The notes under the pieces are model-generated. The model saw only the letters and a list, made by a program, of their open reading frames with translations, was not told the origin of the DNA and did no database searches. This document shows, piece after piece, positions 16,141 through 24,063 of a stretch of DNA of 47,259 nucleotides (position 1 is the stretch's first letter; every line of letters starts with the position of its first letter). This DNA is from an uncultured bacterium (lineage in GTDB: Bacteria; Bacillota; Clostridia; Lachnospirales; Lachnospiraceae). The DNA is taken from the NCBI GenBank assembly GCA_905215155.1, contig CAJMPJ010000027.1, positions 1 to 47,259 on the forward strand. Reading direction: 5' to 3'. The position numbers and the translations under genes are program-made.

Positions 16141-17124
16141 ATGTCAGAAAAATTTATAACCAATGAAATAGAAAAAGACGGGAAGTTTAATCGCCAGAGC
16201 AATCGGTTTACAACTCCCTTTGGAATAGAGGAAGGGCAGCTTCCAGTCGAAGCAGGAAGATACCGCTTAATCTGGTCTCCGGCCTGTCCATGGGCACACC
16301 GGTCAGTAATCGTCAGAAGTCTTTTGGGACTTTCCGATGCCATAAGTCTGGGAACACTGGATCCCATAAGACCGGATGTGGGTCGTACGGACTGGGCGTT
16401 TACATTGGATGAGAATGAGGAAGATCCCGTATTAAAAATCCGGTATTTAAGCGAGGCATACCTAAAAGCGGATCCGGAGTATAGCGGAAGATTTACGGTT
16501 CCTTCAGTTGTGGATTTAACCACTGGAAAAGTGGTGAATAACGATTATTTCAGCTTGACCAGATACTGGGAAGTGGAGTGGCGCAAATATCATAAGCCCG
16601 GCGCCCCTGATCTGTATCCGGTGGAGTTAAGAAATGAGATTGATGAGTTAAACGACATCCTTTTTCATGAGATCAATAACGGCGTATACAAAGCAGGGTT
16701 TGCCAGAAGCCAGGAAGCGTATGAAGAGGCTTATGCGCTGGTATTTAACCGTCTGGACTGGCTGGAAGAGCGTTTGAGCCACAGCCGTTACCTTTTTGGA
16801 GATAAAATCACGGAATCCGATGTCCGCCTCTATGTGACACTGGTACGTTTTGATATTGCTTATTATAACGGATTTCTTTTAAACCGCAGCCGTATTTCTG
16901 AATTCCCAAATCTCTGGGGCTATGTAAGAGATTTATATTCCCAGCCAGGATTTGGTGATACCACAGATTTTGATGCCATTAAAAAACATTATCACTTGTG
17001 TGCTGTGTCCAATAATCCCTTTGGCCTGCTGCCAAAAGGACCGGATCTTTCCGGCTGGAACACACCTCATGGAAGAGATAAGATTCTGTTTCAATCAGGG
17101 AGGCGGCAGCAGCGAAAGCAGTAA
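16141..17124 (+). CDS. Glutathionyl-hydroquinone reductase-like GST (copy 2)
   Basis: A 327-residue paralog of copy 1. The active Cys49 is in SPACPWAH, and the helical domain motif is FGDKITESDVRLYVTLVRFDIAYY. The last about 14 residues (FQSGRRQQRKQ) do not resemble the other copies. The same DNA in another frame leads into a GNAT remnant, so the C-terminus has probably been altered by a deletion or fusion event. The core enzyme appears complete. Confidence 0.83.
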   Translation: MSEKFITNEIEKDGKFNRQSNRFTTPFGIEEGQLPVEAGRYRLIWSPACPWAHRSVIVRSLLGLSDAISLGTLDPIRPDVGRTDWAFTLDENEEDPVLKIRYLSEAYLKADPEYSGRFTVPSVVDLTTGKVVNNDYFSLTRYWEVEWRKYHKPGAPDLYPVELRNEIDELNDILFHEINNGVYKAGFARSQEAYEEAYALVFNRLDWLEERLSHSRYLFGDKITESDVRLYVTLVRFDIAYYNGFLLNRSRISEFPNLWGYVRDLYSQPGFGDTTDFDAIKKHYHLCAVSNNPFGLLPKGPDLSGWNTPHGRDKILFQSGRRQQRKQ

Positions 17125-17126
17125 GA

Positions 17127-17261
17127 GTGACGGAAAAAAGGGTAGGGAGACTGCTGATTGGCGAGGCAGAGCGGTGGATCAGAGAATCAGGAGTTAAAAA
17201 AAACGTAGTTACCAGCCGGGCTGAAGCCGTAGGTTTTTATGAAGCTCTGAGAAATTTTTAA
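17127..17261 (+). pseudogene. 3' remnant of a second GNAT gene
   Basis: This frame reads VGRLLIGEAERWIRESGV and continues with KNVVTSRAEAVGFYEALRNF, followed by a stop. It is the typical C-terminal half of a GNAT protein (helix after the acetyl-CoA loop, then AVGFYE). The N-terminal half is gone. It sits between GST copies 2 and 3, the same relative position as the intact GNAT before copy 2, so it looks like a decayed unit of a GST-GNAT tandem duplication. Confidence 0.7.
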
Positions 17262-17280
17262 GCAAATAGGAGGATAACAT

Positions 17281-18306
17281 ATGTCTAGCAGCAGCATCGG
17301 GCAAAAGGTTCGCCCAAAAGAAATCGAAAAAGAAATTGATGAGAGAGGTGCATTCATCAGACAGCCCAATCACTTTACTACTCCGTTTGGAGACGGGGAG
17401 AATGAATTAAAAGCGGACAGCGGAAAATACCGCTTATTCTGGGCAAAAGGCTGTCACTGGTCCAACCGCGCCTCCATTGTACGGGAACTTTTAGGCTTAA
17501 CGGATGCCATTGGCATTAATTTAGTGGGACACAGCAAAGAAAACCGTGCATTTGGCTGGGAATTCGTATATAATGAAGATAACAAGGACCCGGTTCTCGG
17601 TGCACAGTATTTAAGTGAATTTTATTATAACGCCGATCCGGATTACGAAGGACGCTGCACGGTACCGGCTCTTGTGGATGTTACGACCAAAAAGGTGGTA
17701 AATAATGATTATCACAGATTGACCAATTACTTTGAAGTGGCCTTTCGTCCATTTCAGGCTCCGGATGCTCCGGACCTTTATCCGGTGGAGCTTAGAAAGG
17801 AAATCGATGATTACAATGACTGGCTCTTTCCCAATATAAACAACGCCACCTATCGTATGATGTTTGCCCAGTCCATAACCGCTTATGAGGAAGCTTTTGA
17901 AGACTTCTACCGGGCCATGGACCAGATCGAGGAGAGACTGTCTGAGAACCGTTTTCTGTTCGGAGATTATGTAACGGACAGCGATGTAAGGCTTTTTGTA
18001 ACACTGGCCAGGTTCGATACCCATTATTACCGCAATCTCGGTCCGATTAAGCACCGGGTGGTCGATTATAAGAACATCTGGGCATACTTGAGAGACTTGT
18101 ATGTGATACCGGCATTCCGCAACAATACATATTTTCGTGATATTGCGGCGCCGCAGTCAGAAAATAAATCCTTTTTCCAGGACTTTAATTCCCGTTTTGT
18201 GAGCCAGATTGACTATGAAGGCATCTGGTCAGCTCCCCAAGAACGGAAAGAGTTGAGCAAAACCCCGGAAGAGAAGTTTAAACGGCACGAAAAGGGAAAT
18301 GAATAA
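17281..18306 (+). CDS. Glutathionyl-hydroquinone reductase-like GST (copy 3, divergent)
   Basis: A 341-residue paralog. The active-site motif is changed from CPW to CHW (Cys58 in KGCHWSNR). The helical-domain motif FGDYVTDSDVRLFVTLARFDTHYY is kept, and the C-terminus is longer than in copies 1 and 2. AGGAGG precedes ATG 17281. The changed motif suggests a different thiol substrate or altered redox behaviour (inference). It is followed 17 bp later by the M20 peptidase gene. Confidence 0.82.
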   Translation: MSSSSIGQKVRPKEIEKEIDERGAFIRQPNHFTTPFGDGENELKADSGKYRLFWAKGCHWSNRASIVRELLGLTDAIGINLVGHSKENRAFGWEFVYNEDNKDPVLGAQYLSEFYYNADPDYEGRCTVPALVDVTTKKVVNNDYHRLTNYFEVAFRPFQAPDAPDLYPVELRKEIDDYNDWLFPNINNATYRMMFAQSITAYEEAFEDFYRAMDQIEERLSENRFLFGDYVTDSDVRLFVTLARFDTHYYRNLGPIKHRVVDYKNIWAYLRDLYVIPAFRNNTYFRDIAAPQSENKSFFQDFNSRFVSQIDYEGIWSAPQERKELSKTPEEKFKRHEKGNE

Positions 18307-18323
18307 CCCAGGCAGGTGATAGC

Positions 18324-19478
18324 ATGATTAATAAAAACAGGCTGGTAAGCCAATTTAAGAAAATGGTGGAGTTTGATTCAGAAACCTATCATGAGAGAGA
18401 AATCGCAGACTATCTGACGAAAGAATTAAAAGAGCTGGGATTTGAGGTGTGGGAAGACGATGCCGGGATAAAGCTCAAAGAGCGTATTACCGGGTATGGC
18501 AGCCAGTCCCCTACCGGGAACCTCTACGGCTTTTTAAAGGGGACTTTAAATGCCGGCCCCATCCTTTTATCGGCCCATATGGACACCGTCAGACCAGGAA
18601 TCGGAAAACGTGCGGTGGAAGATGAAAACGGAGTGATCACCTCAGAAGGAGATACGGTTTTAGGAGCCGATGACCTTTCCGGGATTGCAGCCATATTAGA
18701 GGCGGTCCGGGTGGCAAAAGAACAGGATCTTCCGTATTGCGACATTGAAGTATTGTTTCCTGTGGCAGAAGAAAATTACGGAAAGGGAAGCCAGCTGTTT
18801 GACTACTCTAAAATTCGTTCCAAACACGCATACGTATTTGATTTAAGCGGAGAGATCGGCCTTGCAGCGATTGCAGCTCCTACCCTCATATCTTTTGGAG
18901 TAAAGGTAAATGGCAGAAATGCCCATGCCGGCTTTTGCCCACAGCTTGGAATCAACGCCATTGAAATCGGCGCCCATGCCATTGCTCGGTTAAAGCAGGG
19001 GTGGGTGGATGAGGAGACCACGGTCAACATCGGAAAGATAAGCGGAGGAAAACAGACCAATATCGTCTCCGACGAGTGCATTGCTTTGGGCGAGATCCGA
19101 AGCTTAAAGGATCACCGTGCAATGGAGGAACTGGAAAAAGTAAGAGACGTTTTTGAACAGACCGCCGCCCGTTTTAAGGGCAGTGTAGAATTCTGGTATG
19201 AAAAGCAGATCGAAGCCTATGAGATCGGCGGGGAGGAGGAAGTCCTGAAACGGTTCAAAAGCGTCTGTGAGGAACTGGGCCTGAAACCAGAGACCCAATA
19301 TACTCTGGGAGGCAGTGATAACAATCATTTTGTGAAAAACGGGATCCGGGGAATTGTGGTTGCCTGCGGAATGAATGAAGTCCATACTCCAGAGGAATTC
19401 ACTACGGTAGATCAGTTGGAGAAAAGTGCAGCCCTTGCATTGGGACTCATAACAGCAGACAGTAAGACAATCCGGTAG
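18324..19478 (+). CDS. M20-family metallopeptidase (PepT-like)
   Basis: A 384-residue zinc peptidase or amidohydrolase. The metal ligands are visible: His85 in SAHMD with Asp87, Asp116 in GADD, the Glu pair at about 149-150 (VAEEN), and a C-terminal His in MNEVHTPEE. A dimerisation domain lies between. M20 enzymes cleave peptides or N-acyl amino acids. In this operon it could deacetylate N-acetyl-S-cysteine products of the GNAT, or trim glutathione-derived peptides. It is the last gene before a very strong terminator. Confidence 0.88.
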   Translation: MINKNRLVSQFKKMVEFDSETYHEREIADYLTKELKELGFEVWEDDAGIKLKERITGYGSQSPTGNLYGFLKGTLNAGPILLSAHMDTVRPGIGKRAVEDENGVITSEGDTVLGADDLSGIAAILEAVRVAKEQDLPYCDIEVLFPVAEENYGKGSQLFDYSKIRSKHAYVFDLSGEIGLAAIAAPTLISFGVKVNGRNAHAGFCPQLGINAIEIGAHAIARLKQGWVDEETTVNIGKISGGKQTNIVSDECIALGEIRSLKDHRAMEELEKVRDVFEQTAARFKGSVEFWYEKQIEAYEIGGEEEVLKRFKSVCEELGLKPETQYTLGGSDNNHFVKNGIRGIVVACGMNEVHTPEEFTTVDQLEKSAALALGLITADSKTIR

Positions 19479-19520
19479 AATATTGATAAATATATTCAGA
19501 AATAAATCCAGAAATAAAAT

Positions 19521-19598
19521 ACCGGGCAATGTTCAGCCTTATAAGCTTCCGCCAAGAGAAAAGCGGTTGTTATAAGGCTGAACATTGCCCGGTTTTTG
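19521..19598 (+). terminator. Very long terminator closing the GST/ABC operon
   Basis: The arms 19521-19544 and 19570-19593 are a perfect 24-bp inverted repeat with a smaller internal hairpin (CCGC/GCGG) in the loop and T5 after it. A second small hairpin, GGAGC/GCTCC (19630-19642), with a T-rich tail follows. Confidence 0.85.
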
Positions 19599-19705
19599 CT
19601 TGCAATATCATTCTTAACAAGACAACATTGGAGCCTGGCTCCTTCTTTTTTTATATAAAATCCAGGCGATTACTGAGTTTTGATAAAAGCTCCCCGGACT
19701 TGTCG

Positions 19706-19754
19706 TTAGGTTGAGCCGGTAAAGAAGCCATTCAGGGCAACTCCACCGACTTAG
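19706..19754. repeat. Intergenic hairpin repeat, copy B
   Basis: TTAGGTTGAGCC and GACTTAG are conserved relative to copy A at 3069-3114. The inner part differs, with a short CGGT/ACCG stem. A hairpin, AGCA/TGCT, and a T7 run follow (about 19772-19800). No gene is seen in 19600-20060 otherwise. Confidence 0.5.
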
Positions 19755-20002
19755 TAAAAACATATGTATGTAAGCACTCTGGCTGCTTTGTTGTTTTTTT
19801 CTATGTTTGTATTTATATCATACCGCAAAATTGTGAAGAAATTTTGTCCGTCTCCTAAAGAAAGAATAAAATTAATGAAGAATTTCTGTAAGAAATTGGA
19901 AAAGTATACGTGCCTGTTCTGCAGATAATATGATATAGTAGAAAATTTCCCATTAAGCCAAATCGGTATTGATTACAGAGATAAAATATGGTATTTATAT
20001 AG

Positions 20003-20023
20003 TAGTTAGCTAAAACTAACCTA
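20003..20023 (+). promoter_or_regulatory. Candidate iron-box-like operator before DUF3793-flavodoxin
   Basis: TAGTTAG (20003-20009) and CTAACCTA (20016-20023) form an imperfect inverted repeat resembling DtxR/IdeR-type boxes (TTAGGTTAGGCTAACCTAA). It lies just downstream of a possible promoter, TTGATT (19969) - 17 bp - TATTTA (19992), a position suited to repression. Confidence 0.35.
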
Positions 20024-20079
20024 AGAAACCTGTTTTTGAGGAATGATGGGAAGCAAATTAAGACTGTGGAGGTATGGAA

Positions 20080-20634
20080 ATGTTACTTGAAAGACATCTA
20101 ATTCAATATTGTGCCCCAACACTGGCTTCCATTAAGACGGCAAGCCTGTTTAATCATTCCTTTACATCGGATGAAGAGTTGAACAAGCAGCTGACCCACT
20201 TAAACAGTCAGCTGGGTGAAAAAGGGATTTCTCTGATTGAATTATACCGGCGCAATAACAAAGCGCTGATTTATGTCTACAGAAAGTCTCATTTAAAAGC
20301 AGATTTAGACCGTCCGGGTGTGAACAGATTTCTTAAAAAGTACGGTTATGAGCATATGGAAGTGGAATATGCCCTTGACAGACTGAAAGAGCGGCTGAAG
20401 GCTGATGGGTCTTTTCCTCATGAAATAGGTCTTTTTCTTGGATATCCTCTTGGGGATGTCATAGGCTTTATCCAAAATGCTGGAAAAAACTGCAAATGCA
20501 TCGGCTGCTGGAAAGTATACTGCAATGAGTGTGAGGCGGTGAAAAAATTTGCACGCTATCAGAAGTGCAGAACCATCTACGCACGCCTGTGGCAGAACGG
20601 ACGAACGGTCTGGCAGTTAACAGTGGCTGCCTGA
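20080..20634 (+). CDS. DUF3793 family protein
   Basis: A 184-residue soluble protein of the DUF3793 family, common in Clostridia and often beside flavodoxin genes. Cys-rich features in the C-terminal part include CKCIGCWKVYCNEC. The central stretch HEIGLFLGYPLGDVIGFI is the most conserved-looking block. ATG 20080 is chosen because GGAGG (20068-20072) is 7 nt upstream; ATG 20074 is too close. Function is unknown. Pairing with flavodoxin and a possible iron operator suggests an iron-limitation role (inference). Confidence 0.8.
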   Translation: MLLERHLIQYCAPTLASIKTASLFNHSFTSDEELNKQLTHLNSQLGEKGISLIELYRRNNKALIYVYRKSHLKADLDRPGVNRFLKKYGYEHMEVEYALDRLKERLKADGSFPHEIGLFLGYPLGDVIGFIQNAGKNCKCIGCWKVYCNECEAVKKFARYQKCRTIYARLWQNGRTVWQLTVAA

Positions 20635-20666
20635 ACAAATAAATAGGAAAGAAGAGGTAGGATAAG

Positions 20667-21089
20667 ATGAGTAAAGTAGCAGTTGTTTTTTGGAGCGGTA
20701 CGGGAAACACAGAAGCGATGGCGAATAAAGTAGCGGAAGGCGCAAAGGAAGCAGGTGCAGAAGTTTCCTTGTTTAACGCTTCTGAATTCCAGGCAGACCA
20801 GATGGATGAGTTCGATGCAGTCGCATTCGGCTGTCCTTCCATGGGAAGTGAAGAATTAGAAGACAGTGAGTTTGAACCTATGTTCCAGAGCTGCGAATCC
20901 AAGCTGTCAGGAAAGAAGATCGCTTTATTTGGCTCCTACGGCTGGGGTGACGGAGAATGGATGCGCAATTGGGAAGAAACCTGCAAGGGAGATGGCGCAG
21001 TGTTTGCTCACGATTTTGTAATCTGCAACAATGAGCCTGATGCAGAGGGAGAAGCACAGTGCATTGAGCTTGGAAAATCACTTGCTTAG
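20667..21089 (+). CDS. Flavodoxin
   Basis: A 140-residue short-chain flavodoxin. The FMN phosphate loop is SGTGNTEAMA (10-19), and aromatic or acidic FMN-binding loops lie at GCPSMGSEELED and GSYGWGDGEWM. It is an electron carrier replacing ferredoxin when iron is short. It lies 32 bp after the DUF3793 gene, in one operon, and is followed by a strong terminator. Confidence 0.95.
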   Translation: MSKVAVVFWSGTGNTEAMANKVAEGAKEAGAEVSLFNASEFQADQMDEFDAVAFGCPSMGSEELEDSEFEPMFQSCESKLSGKKIALFGSYGWGDGEWMRNWEETCKGDGAVFAHDFVICNNEPDAEGEAQCIELGKSLA

Positions 21090-21100
21090 ATTTTAAATAG

Positions 21101-21151
21101 AAAACCATGGGGGACCTGCCGTCTGACGGCAGGTCCCCCATGGTTTTTTTT
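21101..21151 (+). terminator. Terminator after flavodoxin
   Basis: The arms 21101-21121 and 21127-21147 pair perfectly over about 21 bp around a TCTGA loop, ending in T8. Confidence 0.92.
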
Positions 21152-21200
21152 GTATCTCGCCTCAATTCACCCATATTTTCAACAAGTATAGCTTTCGTAC

Positions 21201-21314
21201 CTATTGATTTCTATGATCCTTTAAATATTTGATCGAACAGATTATTATGCAAATCAACGCTGCAACTTCTAATATTTTTAAAAGTATTGTTAAAATAGCT
21301 AGTAAAAGTGCCAT
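21201..21314 (-). CDS. 37-residue hydrophobic peptide
   Basis: ATG 21314 to TAG 21201 encodes a peptide almost entirely hydrophobic for about 28 residues (MALLLAILTILLK and on to IIICSIKY), with a short charged tail (KYLKDHRNQ). AGGAGGG lies 6 nt before the start, a strong ribosome site. One membrane helix is expected. It resembles small membrane peptides of the type I toxin class in size and character, but no antisense RNA was identified. It lies downstream of the tRNA-Glu terminator. Confidence 0.55.
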   Translation of the reverse strand: MALLLAILTILLKILEVAALICIIICSIKYLKDHRNQ

Positions 21315-21340
21315 ATCGGTTCCCTCCTATGTCATTGCAA

Positions 21341-21389
21341 AAATAAAAAACACTGCACAATTCCAGTAAATACAAGAATTATACAGTGT
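21341..21389 (-). terminator. Terminator of the tRNA-Glu transcript
   Basis: On the minus strand ACACTGTATAATTC pairs with GAATTGTGCAGTGT (14 bp, two G-U pairs), followed by a T-run. Confidence 0.8.
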
Positions 21390-21397
21390 ATTAAAAG

Positions 21398-21469
21398 TGA
21401 CCTATCCGGGAATCGAACCCGGGTTTCCGCCGTGAGAGGGCGGCGTCTTGACCGCTTGACCAATAGGCC
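21398..21469 (-). tRNA. tRNA-Glu (anticodon CTC)
   Basis: A 72-nt cloverleaf. The acceptor is GGCCTAT/ATAGGTC plus discriminator A. The anticodon stem CCGCC/GGCGG has loop CTCTCAC with anticodon CTC, and the T-arm is CCGGGTTCGATTCCCGG. CCA is not encoded. A promoter-like TATTATAAT lies just upstream on the minus strand. Confidence 0.95.
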
Positions 21470-21614
21470 GTTTTCTCTGCCGTTGCTGACAGCTTCATTA
21501 TAATACCATAGGAATATTCATTTGTCTACAGTTTTTTTAAAAGAAATAAAAAAATTGTCAAAATCAGATATTATATGCTATACTTTTCCATAGAAAAAGC
21601 AGGAGGATCAGCCC

Positions 21615-22709
21615 ATGGGACTTAAAAAACGTGAAGTGAAATACGACTACTTGAGAACCCTGGCGGTTTTCGCCATTATTATGGTACATGCAATCCCGGC
21701 AGAGACTGTAAATTCAAAACAATGGCTGTTTTCAGCAGCGCTGATTCCTGTGCTCCTGGCTTTTGTGGGGATTTATTTTATGCTCAGCGGTCTTTTCCTT
21801 TTACAATCCGGTACGGAAAATATTAAGGAATTTTACTGGAAGCGGTTTTGTACTATTTTTATTCCATTTGCATGCTATAGCGGTATTTATTACTGGTATT
21901 ATAACAGTTATCTTTCGTTGAAACCAGTCCCATGGTACGAGCAAGTGGCAAATTTTTTTCGTGCACTTTTTACGGAGACCATACCCATGGCACCCCATCT
22001 TTGGTTTATGTACGTGATCATGGCCCTTTATTTATGCGCCCCGTTTCTGGCTCGGATGTTTCATGCCATGACGGACCGGGAGCTTAAAATTTTTCTGGGA
22101 TTGATTCTTTTGGTCCAGGGAATACGCACCTATTTGCCGGCCTTTGGCTTTGAAGTGGGACCTGGTCTGGATAATATGATCTTCAAAGGCTGGCTGATCT
22201 ATTTCGTGCTGGGATATATCTGCAAGCGTTTGTGCCGCAGTATATCCTATCTACCTTTTGCAATATTGGGAGCGGCAGGATTTGGGGTGACCTTGTTTCA
22301 AAAATGTGTGACTCCCTCTTTTACCCCTGGTATACACGATATGGCTCTCACAATGATTGCCATGTCTGTTTCCATCTTTCTGTTTTTTGAATTACTAGGA
22401 GATGTGAAAATTCCTGTTTTTATGAACATAGCCGGCTTGATCAGCCGATACAGCTACTCTGTCTACTTGATCCATTATCTGGTGCTGGGACAGATTGTAA
22501 ACGAAGTGACAGAGAAGACGGTTTTCCGGCACTATTACGTACCGGGGATTCTTTTTAAAACAGGACTCACTTTTATTATTTCCCTGGCAGCGGCCGTTCT
22601 TTTTGATGAGACCGTAATAAAGGTGCTAAAAAAGTCAGCAGAAGCTGTGTGGAATAGGAGAACAAAAAGAAAAAGGAGGTATGAGAATGGCTCAGAAAAC
22701 CAACTGTGA
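21615..22709 (+). CDS. Acyltransferase 3 family membrane protein
   Basis: A 364-residue protein with about ten membrane segments. The N-terminal signature is YDYLRTLAVFAIIMVHAIPA, with the conserved Arg and His of the acyltransferase-3 family, and SYSVYLIHYLVL lies near the end. These enzymes O-acetylate cell-surface glycans or peptidoglycan. GCAGGAGGA precedes ATG 21615. The 3' end overlaps the next small gene by about 23 bp. The specific substrate is unknown. Confidence 0.88.
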   Translation: MGLKKREVKYDYLRTLAVFAIIMVHAIPAETVNSKQWLFSAALIPVLLAFVGIYFMLSGLFLLQSGTENIKEFYWKRFCTIFIPFACYSGIYYWYYNSYLSLKPVPWYEQVANFFRALFTETIPMAPHLWFMYVIMALYLCAPFLARMFHAMTDRELKIFLGLILLVQGIRTYLPAFGFEVGPGLDNMIFKGWLIYFVLGYICKRLCRSISYLPFAILGAAGFGVTLFQKCVTPSFTPGIHDMALTMIAMSVSIFLFFELLGDVKIPVFMNIAGLISRYSYSVYLIHYLVLGQIVNEVTEKTVFRHYYVPGILFKTGLTFIISLAAAVLFDETVIKVLKKSAEAVWNRRTKRKRRYENGSENQL

Positions 22710-22869
22710 GAGCTGTCTCTATTACGGATATAACGAAGAATATGAATGTTATGAATGCACAATCAATTTAGATGAAGATGAGATGATGCAGTTTTTAAGC
22801 AATTCCTCTCAAAGATGCACTCATTTTAAATTTGGAGACGAATATTCCATTGTAAGAAAGCAGATATAA
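22687..22869 (+). CDS. DUF6472 family protein
   Basis: A 60-residue protein with four spaced Cys (CESCLYYGYNEEYECYEC, then CTHFKFGDEY) and an acidic centre (NLDEDEMMQFL). The pattern matches the small Lachnospiraceae DUF6472 family, probably metal-binding. AAGGAGG sits 7 nt before ATG 22687; the ATG at 22681 is too close. It overlaps the acyltransferase gene and is probably translationally coupled to it. Function is unknown. Confidence 0.8.
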   Translation: MAQKTNCESCLYYGYNEEYECYECTINLDEDEMMQFLSNSSQRCTHFKFGDEYSIVRKQI

Positions 22870-22886
22870 CAAAAGAAATAAAAAAA

Positions 22887-22932
22887 CTCCCATAAAAAGG
22901 GAGGAGCCGGTATTCTTCCGAAGAATACCGGC
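22887..22932. terminator. Double hairpin after DUF6472
   Basis: CTCCC/GGGAG (22887-22903) is followed by a perfect 12-bp stem, GCCGGTATTCTT/AAGAATACCGGC (22906-22932). The A-run before the first hairpin would give a T-run on the minus strand; the plus strand has none. It may block transcription from either side or stabilise the mRNA end. No gene is seen in 22940-23200. Confidence 0.5.
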
Positions 22933-23201
22933 AATTATGAAAAAAATCTTCTCTTAAAGCATGTTGGCAACATCTTTATCTGATGTTATAAGTATACCGG
23001 CTAAATATGAAGAGAATTTGGCCAGGTTGTAAAAAGATTGTGACCAGATTGTGAACACTGGAAACTCTGTTAAAATCTGGATTTTTATTTTTGGAGTCCA
23101 ATCGTTTGCTGTAAATTTAATTTATGTCCTCCAGTGTATTTGCAGATTGCATTTTGCCGCCTGCCTTTATATAGAAATAAGAAATGAAATAGGAGAATAC
23201 G

Positions 23202-24002
23202 ATGCAAAAAACAAAGAAAAAAGCCATTTTAGTGGTCAGTTTTGGTACCAGTTACAGAGATGCTTTAGAAAAGAATATTGGTGCGGTGGAACGGGCCATA
23301 GCAGCCTCATATCCGGATTATGAAGTTCGGAGAGCGTTCACCAGTCAGATGATCATGGATAAAATAAAGAGCAGAGATGGAGATCAGATTGATAATATGG
23401 ATCAGGCGATGAAACGCCTCGTAAATGACGGGATTGATGCTCTCGTCATTCAGCCGACCCATGTTATGAGCGGCAGTGAGTATAATAAGATGATGGCAGC
23501 GGCAGCGCCTTTTGAAAAAAACTTCACTTACATAAAATATGGAGAGCCACTCCTTAACCAGGAACAGGATTATGACCAATTGATCCAGGTATTAGCAGAA
23601 GAGACAGCCGAATTTAATAAAGAAAATACTGCACTGGTTTTCATGGGCCACGGAACAGAGCATGATGCCAATGTGGTCTATGAAAAGCTGAACGGTCAAC
23701 TGAAAAAATCCGGATATGCCAATTATTATATCGGAACCGTAGAGGCAACTCCCACACTGGAAGATGTGGTGGCTGAGGTGAAAAAAGGAGAATATCAGAA
23801 AGTTGTTTTACTGCCCCTTATGATTGTTGCAGGAGACCACGCCAACAATGATATGGCGGGAGACGATGAGGATTCCTGGAAAACCGCGTTTTTATCTGAA
23901 GGCTACGATGTGGACTGTGTGCTCAAGGGCATGGGAGAATATAAAGGCGTCCAGGAAATGTTTCTGGAGCATGTAAATGCTGCAATGAAAAATCAGGCAT
24001 AA
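23202..24002 (+). CDS. cbiK: Sirohydrochlorin cobaltochelatase
   Basis: A 266-residue class II chelatase of the CbiK type. The N-terminal VSFGTSYRDA is diagnostic. The metal-binding His residues are in MGHGTEHDAN and AGDHANNDMAGDDEDSW. It inserts Co2+ (or Fe2+/Ni2+) into sirohydrochlorin for the anaerobic B12 pathway or siroheme. It appears alone, with no other cobalamin genes nearby and no cobalamin riboswitch visible upstream. There is no signal peptide, so it is cytoplasmic. Confidence 0.93.
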   Translation: MQKTKKKAILVVSFGTSYRDALEKNIGAVERAIAASYPDYEVRRAFTSQMIMDKIKSRDGDQIDNMDQAMKRLVNDGIDALVIQPTHVMSGSEYNKMMAAAAPFEKNFTYIKYGEPLLNQEQDYDQLIQVLAEETAEFNKENTALVFMGHGTEHDANVVYEKLNGQLKKSGYANYYIGTVEATPTLEDVVAEVKKGEYQKVVLLPLMIVAGDHANNDMAGDDEDSWKTAFLSEGYDVDCVLKGMGEYKGVQEMFLEHVNAAMKNQA

Positions 24003-24063
24003 GAATTAATCGCCGGTCTGACAGAAGGGGATTGTGTAAAACCAGCAGAACAGGAGGATAAGG

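Noticed and set aside
23010..23201. Cobalamin riboswitch before cbiK
   Set aside because: No recognisable B12-box or matching stems were found; the gene has only a plain ribosome site.
23051..23323. 90-codon open frame overlapping the start of cbiK
   Set aside because: No ribosome site, atypical composition, and it overlaps a well-supported gene in another frame.
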